NCBI GenBank assembly: GCA_965229525.1
Contig: OZ245886.1
Coordinates: 3,038,001 to 3,102,000, forward strand
Source: HXMU1420-13 sp965229525
GTDB taxonomy: Bacteria > Bacteroidota > Rhodothermia > Balneolales > Balneolaceae
Length of the DNA: 64,000 bases
Direction: 5' to 3'
Below, piece by piece: positions 27,919 through 36,408 of this stretch; the stretch's first letter is position 1, and every line of letters begins with the position of its first letter. Made by a program: the position numbers and the translations under genes. The notes under the pieces were generated by a model that was not told the DNA's origin, searched no databases, and saw nothing but the letters and a program-made list of their open reading frames with translations.

Positions 27919-29103
27919 TCATGTGGTAAATGCCGGTAAGTGTTTCCACGATTCGGAATCAGAAATAAATGGATCCGATCCTCTCATTAATGAAGAGAAA
28001 CGTAAACCCAAAACAGTGAAAATCAACTTTGGGGATACATTTTGCCGGAGCAAAGGACGAGTTGCATCCAAATCGTGAATCATATCTTCAAGTCTGGCAT
28101 CACTCAATGCACCAACAAACTTCGAAATCGAATCTATTTGATCCACATTGGTAATAAGTTCAGAATTCTGAGTTTCCTTATAAATCATCAGATCCCGAAG
28201 ATACATCTCCATCAAATTGGTTAATGATATGAAAGACTCTATGTTCAAAGAACTCTGCCAATCTTGTGTAATTTTTGATAGTTCTTGCGCATCCTGACTA
28301 AATGAAAATCGAAGGAAGTTGACCACACTTTCGCGATCGGCTCGCAACCGATCAATATCATAGAAACGTGTTGCTGCATAGTTACCATTTGATACACGGG
28401 CAAGATAGCTTGCATCTTCTTCATTTAATCCATCAATGGATATAAGTCCTCTTTTTACATCTTCTGTTGTTAGTGTACCAAGAGGTATATGTTGACACCG
28501 TGAGGTAATAGTTGGCAATAGACTCTCATAACTTGATGTAGTTAAAATAAACATCAAATTGTTGCTGGGTTCTTCGAGTAGTTTCAGAAACGCATTGGCA
28601 GTCTCTTTTCTCATCGTTTCAATTTGCGTCATGATAATAACAACCCTATTACCTTCATTGGGGCGAAGGCGTGCAACTGGGCGGATTTCATCCCTGAAAT
28701 AATCAATAGGATAAAAAGCCTGAAGATTTTTTGATCCTGAATCTTTATTCAGAGAAGGGCGCTGGGCAAAACTAATGATTTCATAAGGATCGGTAGAAAG
28801 CAATTCCAAACGCTCTCTCAAATCAGAAATTCCAGCTGAAGTGGGCATTGGAATATATAGGTGGATGTCTGGATGAGAAAACCAGCTAGAATATTTCGAG
28901 TGCCCATTCTCACCAAGTTCTGATAAATGATCGATACTATTTATTGCTTCGGCTAAAGCAAGTGCAAAGGCCGTTTTTCCACTACCTCGAGGTCCTGAAA
29001 AGAGATATGCGTGCCCAACCCGCTCTGAATTTAGAATTCTCGAAATTTGTTCCTTCGCACGGTTTTGACCAACTAGTCTTCTATTTCCAAAATTAATCTG
29101 CAT
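27919..29103 (-). CDS. holB: DNA polymerase III delta-prime-like clamp-loader subunit
   Basis: A 394-residue AAA+ protein with Walker A LFSGPRGSGKTAFALALA near residue 34-50. A clamp-loader region includes RVVIIMTQIETMRKETANAFLKLLEEP (the delta-prime signature NAFLKLLEEP), followed by a sensor I-like ILTTSSYESLLPTITSRCQ with the SRC arginine finger. It loads the sliding clamp during replication. The first base of its ATG and the last base of the ccmB stop overlap. dapF follows five bases downstream. Confidence 0.88.
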   Translation of the reverse strand: MQINFGNRRLVGQNRAKEQISRILNSERVGHAYLFSGPRGSGKTAFALALAEAINSIDHLSELGENGHSKYSSWFSHPDIHLYIPMPTSAGISDLRERLELLSTDPYEIISFAQRPSLNKDSGSKNLQAFYPIDYFRDEIRPVARLRPNEGNRVVIIMTQIETMRKETANAFLKLLEEPSNNLMFILTTSSYESLLPTITSRCQHIPLGTLTTEDVKRGLISIDGLNEEDASYLARVSNGNYAATRFYDIDRLRADRESVVNFLRFSFSQDAQELSKITQDWQSSLNIESFISLTNLMEMYLRDLMIYKETQNSELITNVDQIDSISKFVGALSDARLEDMIHDLDATRPLLRQNVSPKLIFTVLGLRFSSLMRGSDPFISDSESWKHLPAFTT

Positions 29104-29771
29104 TATTCGTCCCAGATAAAATCAAAAAGTAAAACACCGGCAGTCACGGTTACCCCGCAAAAGCCAACTAAGGCCAATACATCTCCTGAAAAAGCATCCA
29201 AACTTCCATCAATAAAAGCTGCTCTGGTAACTCGGCTAAGCAATAAAATTAATGGAATGAAAAGAGGTATTGAAAGCACGGAAAAAACAGCCCCTTTTCG
29301 ATCGGCTTGAGAGACAATTGCAGCCGTCATGGTTGAAACCGAACTTAGTCCAAGTGTCCCTAAAACTAACATAATCATGAAAGCAGGAATTGATACTATA
29401 GACATATCCATCAAAAACATATAAATGATAAATGTTGCCGTATTGATGAACAGAGAGAAGGCTGAATTAAAAAAAAGTTTACCAAGGTAAACCACAGTAC
29501 CCGGGGCATAGATGCGTAATAAATCGTAGGTGTTTTTGTCTGTTTCGCTTATAAAACTTCTTCCTAAGGCAGAAAGAGCAGCAAAAAGGATGATTATCCA
29601 CACTAGCCCACTTTTTGGCGTTGGATCGAGACTTTGAGCGCGCAATGTAAATAATATCAGTAGAAGGGAGGCAACCACAAATGCCAGAACCATATTAATG
29701 GCAAACCGAGTACGAAATTCGATGCGCAAATCTTTCTTAAAAACAGCAATAGATGTTTGAATCCAGTCCAT
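29103..29771 (-). CDS. ccmB: Haem exporter permease CcmB
   Basis: A 222-residue protein with six predicted membrane segments. N-terminal FKKDLRIEFRTRFAINMVLAF and the following LWIIILFAALSALGRSF-like region match CcmB, the membrane subunit of the CcmAB transporter for cytochrome c maturation. The ATPase partner CcmA is not in this window, so the genes are split. It overlaps holB by one base on the minus strand. Confidence 0.88.
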   Translation of the reverse strand: MDWIQTSIAVFKKDLRIEFRTRFAINMVLAFVVASLLLILFTLRAQSLDPTPKSGLVWIIILFAALSALGRSFISETDKNTYDLLRIYAPGTVVYLGKLFFNSAFSLFINTATFIIYMFLMDMSIVSIPAFMIMLVLGTLGLSSVSTMTAAIVSQADRKGAVFSVLSIPLFIPLILLLSRVTRAAFIDGSLDAFSGDVLALVGFCGVTVTAGVLLFDFIWDE

Positions 29772-29868
29772 TTCCGAGTTTACGGAGAATCACAATAAAA
29801 TGGGGTCATATCTTATATTAAGAGGCAGCCGAATCCGTCGATAAATTCTTAAGTAGTATAAACTGAAT

Positions 29869-29952
29869 AAGGATTGATCTCTTTATTTCATTGCTTTGAA
29901 AACATGAGAAACAAAAAATTACATTCCGTGTAAATGGAATAGCTCAATCCTT
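29869..29952 (+). promoter_or_regulatory. Possible structured leader before the PTS IIA gene
   Basis: AAGGATTGA (29869-29877) and TCAATCCTT (29944-29952) are perfect nine-base complements enclosing about 66 bases. Inside, ATTCC (29923-29927) pairs with GGAAT (29936-29940). This is a closed multi-part fold 20 bases before the upstream GTG start of the next gene. It matches no riboswitch I recognise. Confidence 0.35.
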
Positions 29953-29972
29953 GGTTATTTGGAAAAACTTAG

Positions 29973-30581
29973 GTGAGCATAGTGAGACTAGAAAAAGAGA
30001 AATATTTTTCCAACGTTAAGAATTTAACATTGGTTGATTCCGTAGCAGCTGATTATATTAGAATTTCTGAAATAGACCCTGCTAACGATAATTTGATATC
30101 GGATAAATATATGAATTTATTTACCCTGCTTGATGAAAAAACGGTATTGCCTAATCTTAAGGCTAAGAACAAGGAGCAGGTGATAAATGAATTAATCGAT
30201 ACGTTAAGATGGAGAGTTGATGCAGAAACTGTAGAATCTATTCGTGAATCAGTTTTTGAGAGAGAACGCATCATGTCTACCGGAGTTGGTAAAGGTTTAG
30301 CCATTCCACATTGCAAAACTAAATCAGTAGATAAGAATTATGCGGCTTTTGCTCGACTTGAGTCTCCACTCGATTTCAACTCTATTGATAGCGAGCCTGT
30401 TCAGATTATCTTTCTATTAGTTGGACCTGATAGCAATCATTCACAGCACATCAAATTACTAAGCCGAATTTCAAGATTGATGAATAGCGCATCATTTCAT
30501 GAAAAAATCTTGAATTCACAAACATCAGAAGTTATCATTGAGGCATTTCAGGAAGAAGAAGAAAAGTATTTCGTCCATTAA
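29973..30581 (+). CDS. PTS IIA-type (PtsN/EIIA-Ntr-like) phosphocarrier protein
   Basis: The recognisable domain begins at the internal ATG at 30111 (MNLFTLLDEKTVLPNLKAKNKEQ), which is exactly how EIIA-Ntr proteins start. The phospho-accepting His lies in GKGLAIPHCKT. The GTG start at 29973 adds 46 residues with no family support, so 30111-30581 (156 residues) is a strong alternative. No EIIB or EIIC gene is nearby, so a regulatory role (nitrogen/potassium PTS) is more likely than sugar uptake. The PBP4 gene starts seven bases after its stop. Confidence 0.82.
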   Translation: MSIVRLEKEKYFSNVKNLTLVDSVAADYIRISEIDPANDNLISDKYMNLFTLLDEKTVLPNLKAKNKEQVINELIDTLRWRVDAETVESIRESVFERERIMSTGVGKGLAIPHCKTKSVDKNYAAFARLESPLDFNSIDSEPVQIIFLLVGPDSNHSQHIKLLSRISRLMNSASFHEKILNSQTSEVIIEAFQEEEEKYFVH

Positions 30582-30587
30582 TCCTTT

Positions 30588-32027
30588 ATGATCAAACACT
30601 TTCGCAGCTTTTTTACTCTGATTATTTCACTGGCTGCATTTGCACTTCCAGCACAAGATGTTGCTTCTATTATCGAAAAAGGGAAAGAAACCGGAGCATT
30701 TTGGTCGGTCTCTGTTCGGGATACCCAAGGCAATGTATTGGAGGAGTTTAACTCCGATCATCTAATTATTCCTGCATCCAACCAAAAGTTATTTACCACA
30801 GCTGCAATTTTAGATGGATTAGGTTCCGAATATAGGTTTACCACAAATATTTATGGGGATGGTGAATTGAGAGATGATACTTGGAGTGGCCACTTAATTT
30901 TTTCAGGATCCGGGGATCCATCCATTTCTGGGATTATGTATGAAGGGGATCGAGGGTATGTTTTCAGATCGATATTCAATCAGTTAAAAGAGAAAGGGAT
31001 TACTGAGATTGATGGTGCTTTTGTGGCTGATGTAAGCTATTTCGATGATCAGGTTTTTCCAAAAGGATGGGATTGGGAAGATTTGAGTTTCTATTATGGA
31101 GTTGAAATTAGTCCACTTTCATTCAATAATAATGCAGTGGATCTGATTGTGGATGCAAATGGAGAAGTTGGGGATAGACCTACCATTTCATGGTTTCCGG
31201 ATAATACAGATTACGTAACATTTTTCAATCGCCAGACAATTGCTCAAGCGAACACTAAGTATGATGAGGACTACCTTAAGTACCTGGGAAAGAATGAGTA
31301 CCATCTTGGAAGTTCGCTTCCTCAAGGGTATCTGGAAGAAGAGTCATTAGCGATCTCTGGAGCTCCTAATTTTTTTCTCGATTCTTTTAAAAAGTATCTT
31401 CATGCAAACAATTATGCGCTTATAAATTCGGGAATAGCAGAGTTTAAAAAAGGGGATCCCAAAAATTTAGGATTTCCAGTTCTTGCCTCCCACACCTCCG
31501 AACCACTTTCTAAACTCATCGAGTGGACAAATAAAGAAAGCGACAATTTCTACACGGAAATGTTATTGAAAACATTGGCAGCTGAAAAGCGAGGCTTACC
31601 TGGAACCTTCGAGAAAGGTATTAATGAGGTGCGTGAATTTTTGGGTCGGATGGAGATCGATACCACAAACATTTTTATGAAAGATGGGTCAGGAATGGCG
31701 GGCGGAAATTTTACCAAGACCAGTATTCTATCCGATTTCCTGGTGAAGATGCAGGATCACTCAGAATTTGAATCATTTTATAACAGCTTATCGGTTGCAG
31801 GAATTGATGGAACAATCGCTCATCGAATGAAAGGCACCCCATTGTACAACAACTTCAAAGGGAAGTCGGGCTACGTGGGAGGGGTGCGAACCCTAAGTGG
31901 CTATTTCGAAACTTCCTCTGGAGAGATCCTTATCGTGAGTTTGGCAGCCAATAATTTCATCGGGAAGGTGCGACCTATTGATGCTATCCATGAAGAGATT
32001 TTGCAGTATTTGTTTGATAAGTATTGA
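30588..32027 (+). CDS. dacB: D-alanyl-D-alanine carboxypeptidase/endopeptidase (PBP4 family)
   Basis: A 479-residue protein with a signal peptide (cleavage near ALPAQ). The three active-site motifs of the SxxK acyltransferases are all present: SNQK at residues 64-67, SDN within WTNKESDNFYTEML, and a KTG equivalent as KSG in FKGKSGYVGG. The large insert typical of PBP4 lies between the first two. It trims peptidoglycan stem peptides or cross-links in the periplasm. It follows the PTS IIA gene by seven bases and is followed by the long palindromic intergenic region. Confidence 0.92.
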   Translation: MIKHFRSFFTLIISLAAFALPAQDVASIIEKGKETGAFWSVSVRDTQGNVLEEFNSDHLIIPASNQKLFTTAAILDGLGSEYRFTTNIYGDGELRDDTWSGHLIFSGSGDPSISGIMYEGDRGYVFRSIFNQLKEKGITEIDGAFVADVSYFDDQVFPKGWDWEDLSFYYGVEISPLSFNNNAVDLIVDANGEVGDRPTISWFPDNTDYVTFFNRQTIAQANTKYDEDYLKYLGKNEYHLGSSLPQGYLEEESLAISGAPNFFLDSFKKYLHANNYALINSGIAEFKKGDPKNLGFPVLASHTSEPLSKLIEWTNKESDNFYTEMLLKTLAAEKRGLPGTFEKGINEVREFLGRMEIDTTNIFMKDGSGMAGGNFTKTSILSDFLVKMQDHSEFESFYNSLSVAGIDGTIAHRMKGTPLYNNFKGKSGYVGGVRTLSGYFETSSGEILIVSLAANNFIGKVRPIDAIHEEILQYLFDKY

Positions 32028-32242
32028 CGATCTCAAAGGACGAACGACGAATGAGCTACGATTTAAGCTCAAGCAGAGATTATCCAATTAACCTCGTTCC
32101 GTAGCTCCGCCACTTTACTGCAAGCAGATAGCTACTACCCCTTAGGGCTCAAAATGCCGAGGCTTTCTTTTGTGGCTTTGTCAAGTAAGACGCTTGGCAG
32201 ATAAATTCCTTACATTATTTTGAAACATATTATTCAGGATGG

Positions 32243-32322
32243 TTGAGGCGGAGCCTCTGGTACAGTTCCGCAGCCTGCCTTTGTCGGCAGACAGGCAGAG
32301 CTACGGAACCAGAGGAAGCGGA
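32243..32322 (+). repeat. Palindromic intergenic repeat, copy A
   Basis: An 80-base element that differs from copy B at six positions by eye. Outer arms CCTCTG and CAGAGG, then GTTCCG and CGGAAC, and an inner GCCTG and CAGGC can fold into one long imperfect stem with bulges. Copy A keeps the outer arms intact. Confidence 0.85.
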
Positions 32323-32433
32323 CGCTTGAACCAGCTAAGCGGATACTGAATTAAGTTCAAAACAGGCTGTTTGGTCCAGTTTTTAGACCCCACCCCAACC
32401 CTTCCCTACATTAGGGGAGGGAGTTCCCTAACT

Positions 32434-32477
32434 TGTTATTTCAATAACAGAGAGTTCTTCTCCTTGGGAAGGAGAAG
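32434..32477. repeat. Two adjacent perfect hairpins
   Basis: TGTTATT-TC-AATAACA occupies 32434-32449. CTTCTCCTT-GGG-AAGGAGAAG occupies 32457-32477. Both are perfect. They lie between the two 80-base repeats and just after a C-rich/G-rich palindrome near 32399-32421. Confidence 0.75.
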
Positions 32478-32539
32478 ACAGATGAGGTCGAAAGAAACGA
32501 GTTAAACACAGGCTACTTGTACCAGTTTATTCTGGCTGT

Positions 32540-32619
32540 TTGAGGCAGAGCCTCTGGTACAGTTCCACAGCCTGCCTTTGTCGGCAGACAGGCAGAGCTA
32601 CGGAACTAGAAGAAACTGA
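32540..32619 (+). repeat. Palindromic intergenic repeat, copy B
   Basis: Second copy of the 80-base element, in the same orientation as copy A and 217 bases beyond its end. The differences include CAGAGG changed to TAGAAG in the outer arm, so its outer stem is broken while the inner stem remains. This looks like the decayed copy. Confidence 0.85.
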
Positions 32620-32731
32620 TTAAGGAGTTTGGAATTTTCGACTGAATTAGTTCGACCGTCAATCGTCGTATATCTTTCGTCATTTACTGTTCATCGTTTG
32701 TCTTCACCCACTAATCTCCCTAGCTTCTCGC

Positions 32732-34099
32732 ATGGCCAATTCTGCACACATATTAGTCACCGACGACGAACGGGCTATTCGAAACACATTAAAGGAAATC
32801 CTTGAATTTGAGGATTTTCAGGTTTCAACGGCTGAAAGTGGGGCAGAAGCTTTAAAATGTGTACAAGCGAAACACATCGATTTGATTTTCCTAGATATCA
32901 AAATGAAGGGAATGGATGGCCTTGAAACGTTGAAGGAAATCAGAAAGTTGGGCTTTCAAATGCCGGTAATTATGATTTCCGGCCATGGTACAATCGAAAT
33001 TGCCGTGGAAGCCACCAAACATGGAGCCTTTGATTTTCTGGAAAAACCACCGGATTTAAATCGCTTGCTGTTGGCGACTAGAAATGCATTATCGCAGCAA
33101 ACGCTCAATCAGCAGATCACAAAGATCAAAAAGAGACTGCCAAAATTGCCTGAGATTTTGGGTGAAAGTGTAGCCATTGCCCGCATCAAACAAATGATTG
33201 AGAGGGTGGCGCCGACGAAATCGCGGGTGCTGATTACAGGAGCAAACGGAACCGGGAAAGAGTTAGTTGCACGATGGATTCATGAGAAAAGTCCAAGAGT
33301 GAATGAAGCTTTTGTGGATGTTAATTGTGCAGCAATTCCTTCGGAATTGATAGAAAGTGAATTATTCGGTCACGAAAAAGGAGCCTTTACAGGTGCGAAT
33401 CAACAAAGAAAAGGAAAATTTGAACAAGCCGATGGAGGAACTCTGTTTCTCGATGAAATAGGTGATATGCCATTGGATGCACAATCGAAATTATTGCGTG
33501 TACTTCAAGAGCAAGAAATTACTCGAGTGGGTGGATCTGAATCAATAAAGATTGATGTTCGCGTACTTGCAGCCACGAATAAAAACCTGGACAAAGAAAT
33601 TGCTGATGGTAGCTTTCGGGAAGATTTATATCATAGAATTAGCGTGATTCCCATTGAAATTCCATCATTAGATGAGCGAAAACAAGATATCCCGGCCATT
33701 GCTAAAGTATGGTTAGAAAAACTACAGAATGAGGATATCAGTCTAGGAAAGGTAAAATTTACAGTAGACGGACTAAATACACTGCAGGAAAGGAACTGGA
33801 GTGGTAATGTTCGAGAACTTCAAAATGCGGTAGAACGACTGGCGATTTTAAGTCTAGATGGAAGTATTGATCGATCATTAATTGAATCTGTGTTGAGATC
33901 AAATCACCAAACTAAGATGTTAGATGAATTGGCAAGTCAGGAAGATAATTTTCAGCTTTTTAAGGAAGCTACAGAACGCGTATTTTTACAGAGACAATTA
34001 GCAAAACACGAATGGAATATCTCTCGTACGGCAGAAGCCATCGGATTGCAGCGAAGTCATGTGTACAACAAAATGAAGAAATATAACATCGAGCGATAA
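32732..34099 (+). CDS. Sigma-54-dependent response regulator (NtrC family)
   Basis: A 455-residue protein with three domains. The receiver domain has Asp55 in LIFLDIKMKG as phospho-acceptor. The AAA+ domain has Walker A GANGTGKE near 170-177 and the sigma-54 contact loop GAFTGA at 217-222, followed by GGTLFLDEIGDM. A Fis-type helix-turn-helix ends the protein. It activates RNA polymerase with sigma-54 after phosphorylation. No histidine kinase gene is adjacent, so the partner is elsewhere. folD follows one base later. Confidence 0.93.
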   Translation: MANSAHILVTDDERAIRNTLKEILEFEDFQVSTAESGAEALKCVQAKHIDLIFLDIKMKGMDGLETLKEIRKLGFQMPVIMISGHGTIEIAVEATKHGAFDFLEKPPDLNRLLLATRNALSQQTLNQQITKIKKRLPKLPEILGESVAIARIKQMIERVAPTKSRVLITGANGTGKELVARWIHEKSPRVNEAFVDVNCAAIPSELIESELFGHEKGAFTGANQQRKGKFEQADGGTLFLDEIGDMPLDAQSKLLRVLQEQEITRVGGSESIKIDVRVLAATNKNLDKEIADGSFREDLYHRISVIPIEIPSLDERKQDIPAIAKVWLEKLQNEDISLGKVKFTVDGLNTLQERNWSGNVRELQNAVERLAILSLDGSIDRSLIESVLRSNHQTKMLDELASQEDNFQLFKEATERVFLQRQLAKHEWNISRTAEAIGLQRSHVYNKMKKYNIER

Positions 34100-34100
34100 T

Positions 34101-34991
34101 ATGAGTGCAGAAATTATTGACGGTAGAAAAGTAGCAGCATTGATGCGCGCAAGTGTTCGAGAGGATGTGAAACAGTGGGTTGCAAAAGGAAATAGGCCAC
34201 CTTTCTTGCAAGTTGTTTTGGTTGGTGATGATCCTGCATCCATTGTTTATACTGGTACAAAAACTAAAGCTTGTGCGGATGTCGGAATTGAGACAAATAC
34301 GCTCGTTTTGCAAGACACAATCTCAGCTAGAGAGTTGAAAGAGACCATTCAGGGATTTAATGAAGATGAGTCAGTGGATGGAATCTTGGTACAAATGCCG
34401 CTACCGGCACACCTCTCAAAATACGATGTAATTGAAAGTATCGATCATCGGAAAGATGTGGATGGATTTCATCCGATGAATGTGGGTCGGCTTTCAATCG
34501 ATCAACCTTGTTTTAGATCGTGCACACCTGCTGGTGTCATGGAGCTATTCAAGCATTATAGTATTCAAGTGAAATCGAAGCATGCAGTGGTAGTTGGTGC
34601 CAGCGATATCGTTGGGTCACCAATGGCGGTTATGTTATCACGTGAAAATTCAACCGGTAAAGCTACAACTACCATTTGCCACAAATTCACTAAAGACTTA
34701 ACTACGCACACAATCCATGCGGATATTCTGATCGTTGCAGCTGGACAACCTCACTTAATTAAACCTGAGATGGTAAAAGAGGGAGTGGTGGTGATTGATG
34801 TTGGAATCAATCGAATTGCGGATGAAACCTCTGAAAAAGGCTACAAACTGGTTGGTGATGTGGATTATGAAGCGGTTAAAAAGAAAGCCAGCTGGATAAC
34901 ACCGGTTCCTGGTGGGGTGGGACCAATGACCGTTGCCATGCTAATGAAGAATACCCTGCTGGCCGCTAAAAAATCTATTTATCCGGATTAG
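34101..34991 (+). CDS. folD: Methylenetetrahydrofolate dehydrogenase / methenyltetrahydrofolate cyclohydrolase
   Basis: A 296-residue protein of standard FolD size. Signatures are GILVQMPLPAHL, the NADP-binding VVGASDIVGSPMAVML (GRSxIVGxP in the family) and the C-terminal PVPGGVGPMTVAML. The catalytic Lys falls in YTGTKTKAC. It interconverts 5,10-methylene-THF and 10-formyl-THF for purine and formyl-Met synthesis. It follows the NtrC-type gene almost without gap. The functional link is unclear, and the pair may simply share a promoter. Confidence 0.95.
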   Translation: MSAEIIDGRKVAALMRASVREDVKQWVAKGNRPPFLQVVLVGDDPASIVYTGTKTKACADVGIETNTLVLQDTISARELKETIQGFNEDESVDGILVQMPLPAHLSKYDVIESIDHRKDVDGFHPMNVGRLSIDQPCFRSCTPAGVMELFKHYSIQVKSKHAVVVGASDIVGSPMAVMLSRENSTGKATTTICHKFTKDLTTHTIHADILIVAAGQPHLIKPEMVKEGVVVIDVGINRIADETSEKGYKLVGDVDYEAVKKKASWITPVPGGVGPMTVAMLMKNTLLAAKKSIYPD

Positions 34992-35926
34992 TCTAAAGCA
35001 TCAATTCTTGATTTAATGCGTGCTTTAGTCCCGTCATTGTTCACCAAATCATGGGCTCTTTGATATGCTGATTTAGCTTCCTCATGCATCTCGGCCATTT
35101 CATAAATCTCACCAGCCCAGAAATTAGCTCTCCAATTATCCGACCATGCTGTTAACGTAGACGCAGACCCCATAGCTTCAGCTTCCAGGCCATTTTTAAG
35201 CTGAAGTTTTCCCAATGTTGAAACTGTCGATGGATTGTTATCACGACGAACAGCTTGTTCAGCCCATTCAAGTCCGGTTTCTAGCTCATATTCGTTTGTC
35301 AATAAATAGTTGGCACCTTGCTGCCATCCTTGCCATGAAAATGCAGGTCGAGTTGTGAATTGCTTTTTAATATTAGCGAAAGTGATCTCCATTGGCACTT
35401 CCACGGTAAATGGAACACTGCGATAGGCCCATTTCAATGCAATATCTACGGATGTAGCTGTATAGTTACTGAATGAGAATTTCATCCATTCGTAACGGCT
35501 ATCCATTTCTGAAACAGGAACGGTTACACGAAGTGCATCTTCACTTTCATCGTAAAAATAGCTACCCCAAGCTTCACTGTTGTTTGAAAAGATAAGTACC
35601 CATTCATTTTCGCCGGGAATCGTGTGAAAACCGTATGATCCTGCTGAAAGGGGGTGTCCGTTTATCAATACATCATCAGAAACAGAAAATACGGTATTTT
35701 TATTTGCACCGGTTCTCCAAACTTCTCCATAAGGGATTAATTCGCCCCAAATTTCTCGGTCTTTTATTCCAACTGAGCTGTATTCAAAAGATATCTCAGT
35801 GAGACCAATTGTTATACTTCGATCTTCAAATGGACTTACCTGTGGTAAAGTGAGAGAAACGGGCAGTTGTGCTAAAGTAGCTGTGCTAAATACTATAAAT
35901 GGAAGAAGTAAGAATATTTTTTTCAT
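34988..35926 (-). CDS. DUF2911 secreted protein with TPR-like C-terminus
   Basis: The start at 35926 gives a clean signal peptide (MKKIFLLLPFIVFSTATLAQ); a start at 35947 would put seven residues in front. The mature part matches DUF2911: GLTEISFEYSSVGIKDREIWGELIPYG, then WRTGANKNT, SAGSYGFHTIPG and WVLIFSNNSEAWGSYFYD. The last 90 or so residues are helical, with tetratricopeptide-like spacing (WAEQAVRRD, AKSAYQRAHDLV). DUF2911 proteins are common in Bacteroidota-type bacteria and have no established function. Converges with folD (four-base overlap). Confidence 0.85.
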   Translation of the reverse strand: MKKIFLLLPFIVFSTATLAQLPVSLTLPQVSPFEDRSITIGLTEISFEYSSVGIKDREIWGELIPYGEVWRTGANKNTVFSVSDDVLINGHPLSAGSYGFHTIPGENEWVLIFSNNSEAWGSYFYDESEDALRVTVPVSEMDSRYEWMKFSFSNYTATSVDIALKWAYRSVPFTVEVPMEITFANIKKQFTTRPAFSWQGWQQGANYLLTNEYELETGLEWAEQAVRRDNNPSTVSTLGKLQLKNGLEAEAMGSASTLTAWSDNWRANFWAGEIYEMAEMHEEAKSAYQRAHDLVNNDGTKARIKSRIDALD

Positions 35927-35941
35927 AATTAACTTTAAAAA

Positions 35942-36019
35942 TGTCACATTTTTAATAGGAGAATATCAAAACTGTGAGGTTCTAAATTATTTTTTTAAAG
36001 GGTGACACTATGCTGTCAC
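35942..36019. promoter_or_regulatory. Repeated TGTCAC half-sites in a divergent intergenic region
   Basis: TGTCAC occurs at 35942-35947 and 36014-36019, and its complement GTGACA at 36002-36007. The latter two form a six-base inverted repeat around CTATGC. The region lies between the divergent DUF2911 gene and the small gene at 36067. Possible operator for either. Confidence 0.3.
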
Positions 36020-36066
36020 TATACAGTTATAGATTTGAGTAAATCAAAAAATAAATACACAAATCA

Positions 36067-36408
36067 ATGACACCACAAGTTAAAACAACTATTCGCAAAT
36101 CCCCTAAAACAACAACTCTATTTATTGCTCCACTTCTTCAAAGAATTAAAAAAGAAAGTGCAGAAGAATATGCAGAAATGCAGGAAGCTTTTGAATTAAT
36201 GGGATGGGCAAAATTACCTGATGAAATCAAGATTGAGATTTATGAGGATGTACGTTTCATGGTTAAGGAATTGAAGGGATTATTCTCAACATGCGACCCT
36301 TATGTGCAACGAAGACGTGAAACAGTACACTTCTGGGTACAAAGTTACCTTGATAAAATTGCATCGAAAGACGCGGCTATTAAAGCATTAAAGGTGAAAG
36401 TTCTATGA
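36067..36408 (+). CDS. Small hypothetical protein
   Basis: A 113-residue soluble, mostly helical, basic protein with no signal peptide and no recognised domain. Notable strings are LLQRIKKESAEEYAEMQEAFE and the centre LPDEIKIEIYEDVRFMVKEL. It converges on the paralogous membrane protein at 36403 with a six-base overlap of 3' ends. Function unknown. Confidence 0.55.
   Translation: MTPQVKTTIRKSPKTTTLFIAPLLQRIKKESAEEYAEMQEAFELMGWAKLPDEIKIEIYEDVRFMVKELKGLFSTCDPYVQRRRETVHFWVQSYLDKIASKDAAIKALKVKVL

Larger units (their letters stand above)
32028..32731. other. 700-base non-coding region rich in palindromic repeats
   Basis: I see no coding frame with family similarity here. The region contains two 80-base copies of one hairpin element (32243-32322 and 32540-32619) and a C-rich hairpin near 32399-32421. 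It also has perfect hairpins at 32434-32449 and 32457-32477, and CGA-rich edges of opposite orientation (about 32028-32051 and 32655-32702). Base composition is less AT-rich than in the neighbouring genes. It looks like an accretion of REP/MITE-type intergenic repeats rather than a decayed gene. Confidence 0.75.

Noticed and set aside
32243..32619. The two similar 80-base copies might be a CRISPR array
   Set aside because: Only two copies, 80 bases long and 217 bases apart, with no regular spacers and no cas genes in the window.
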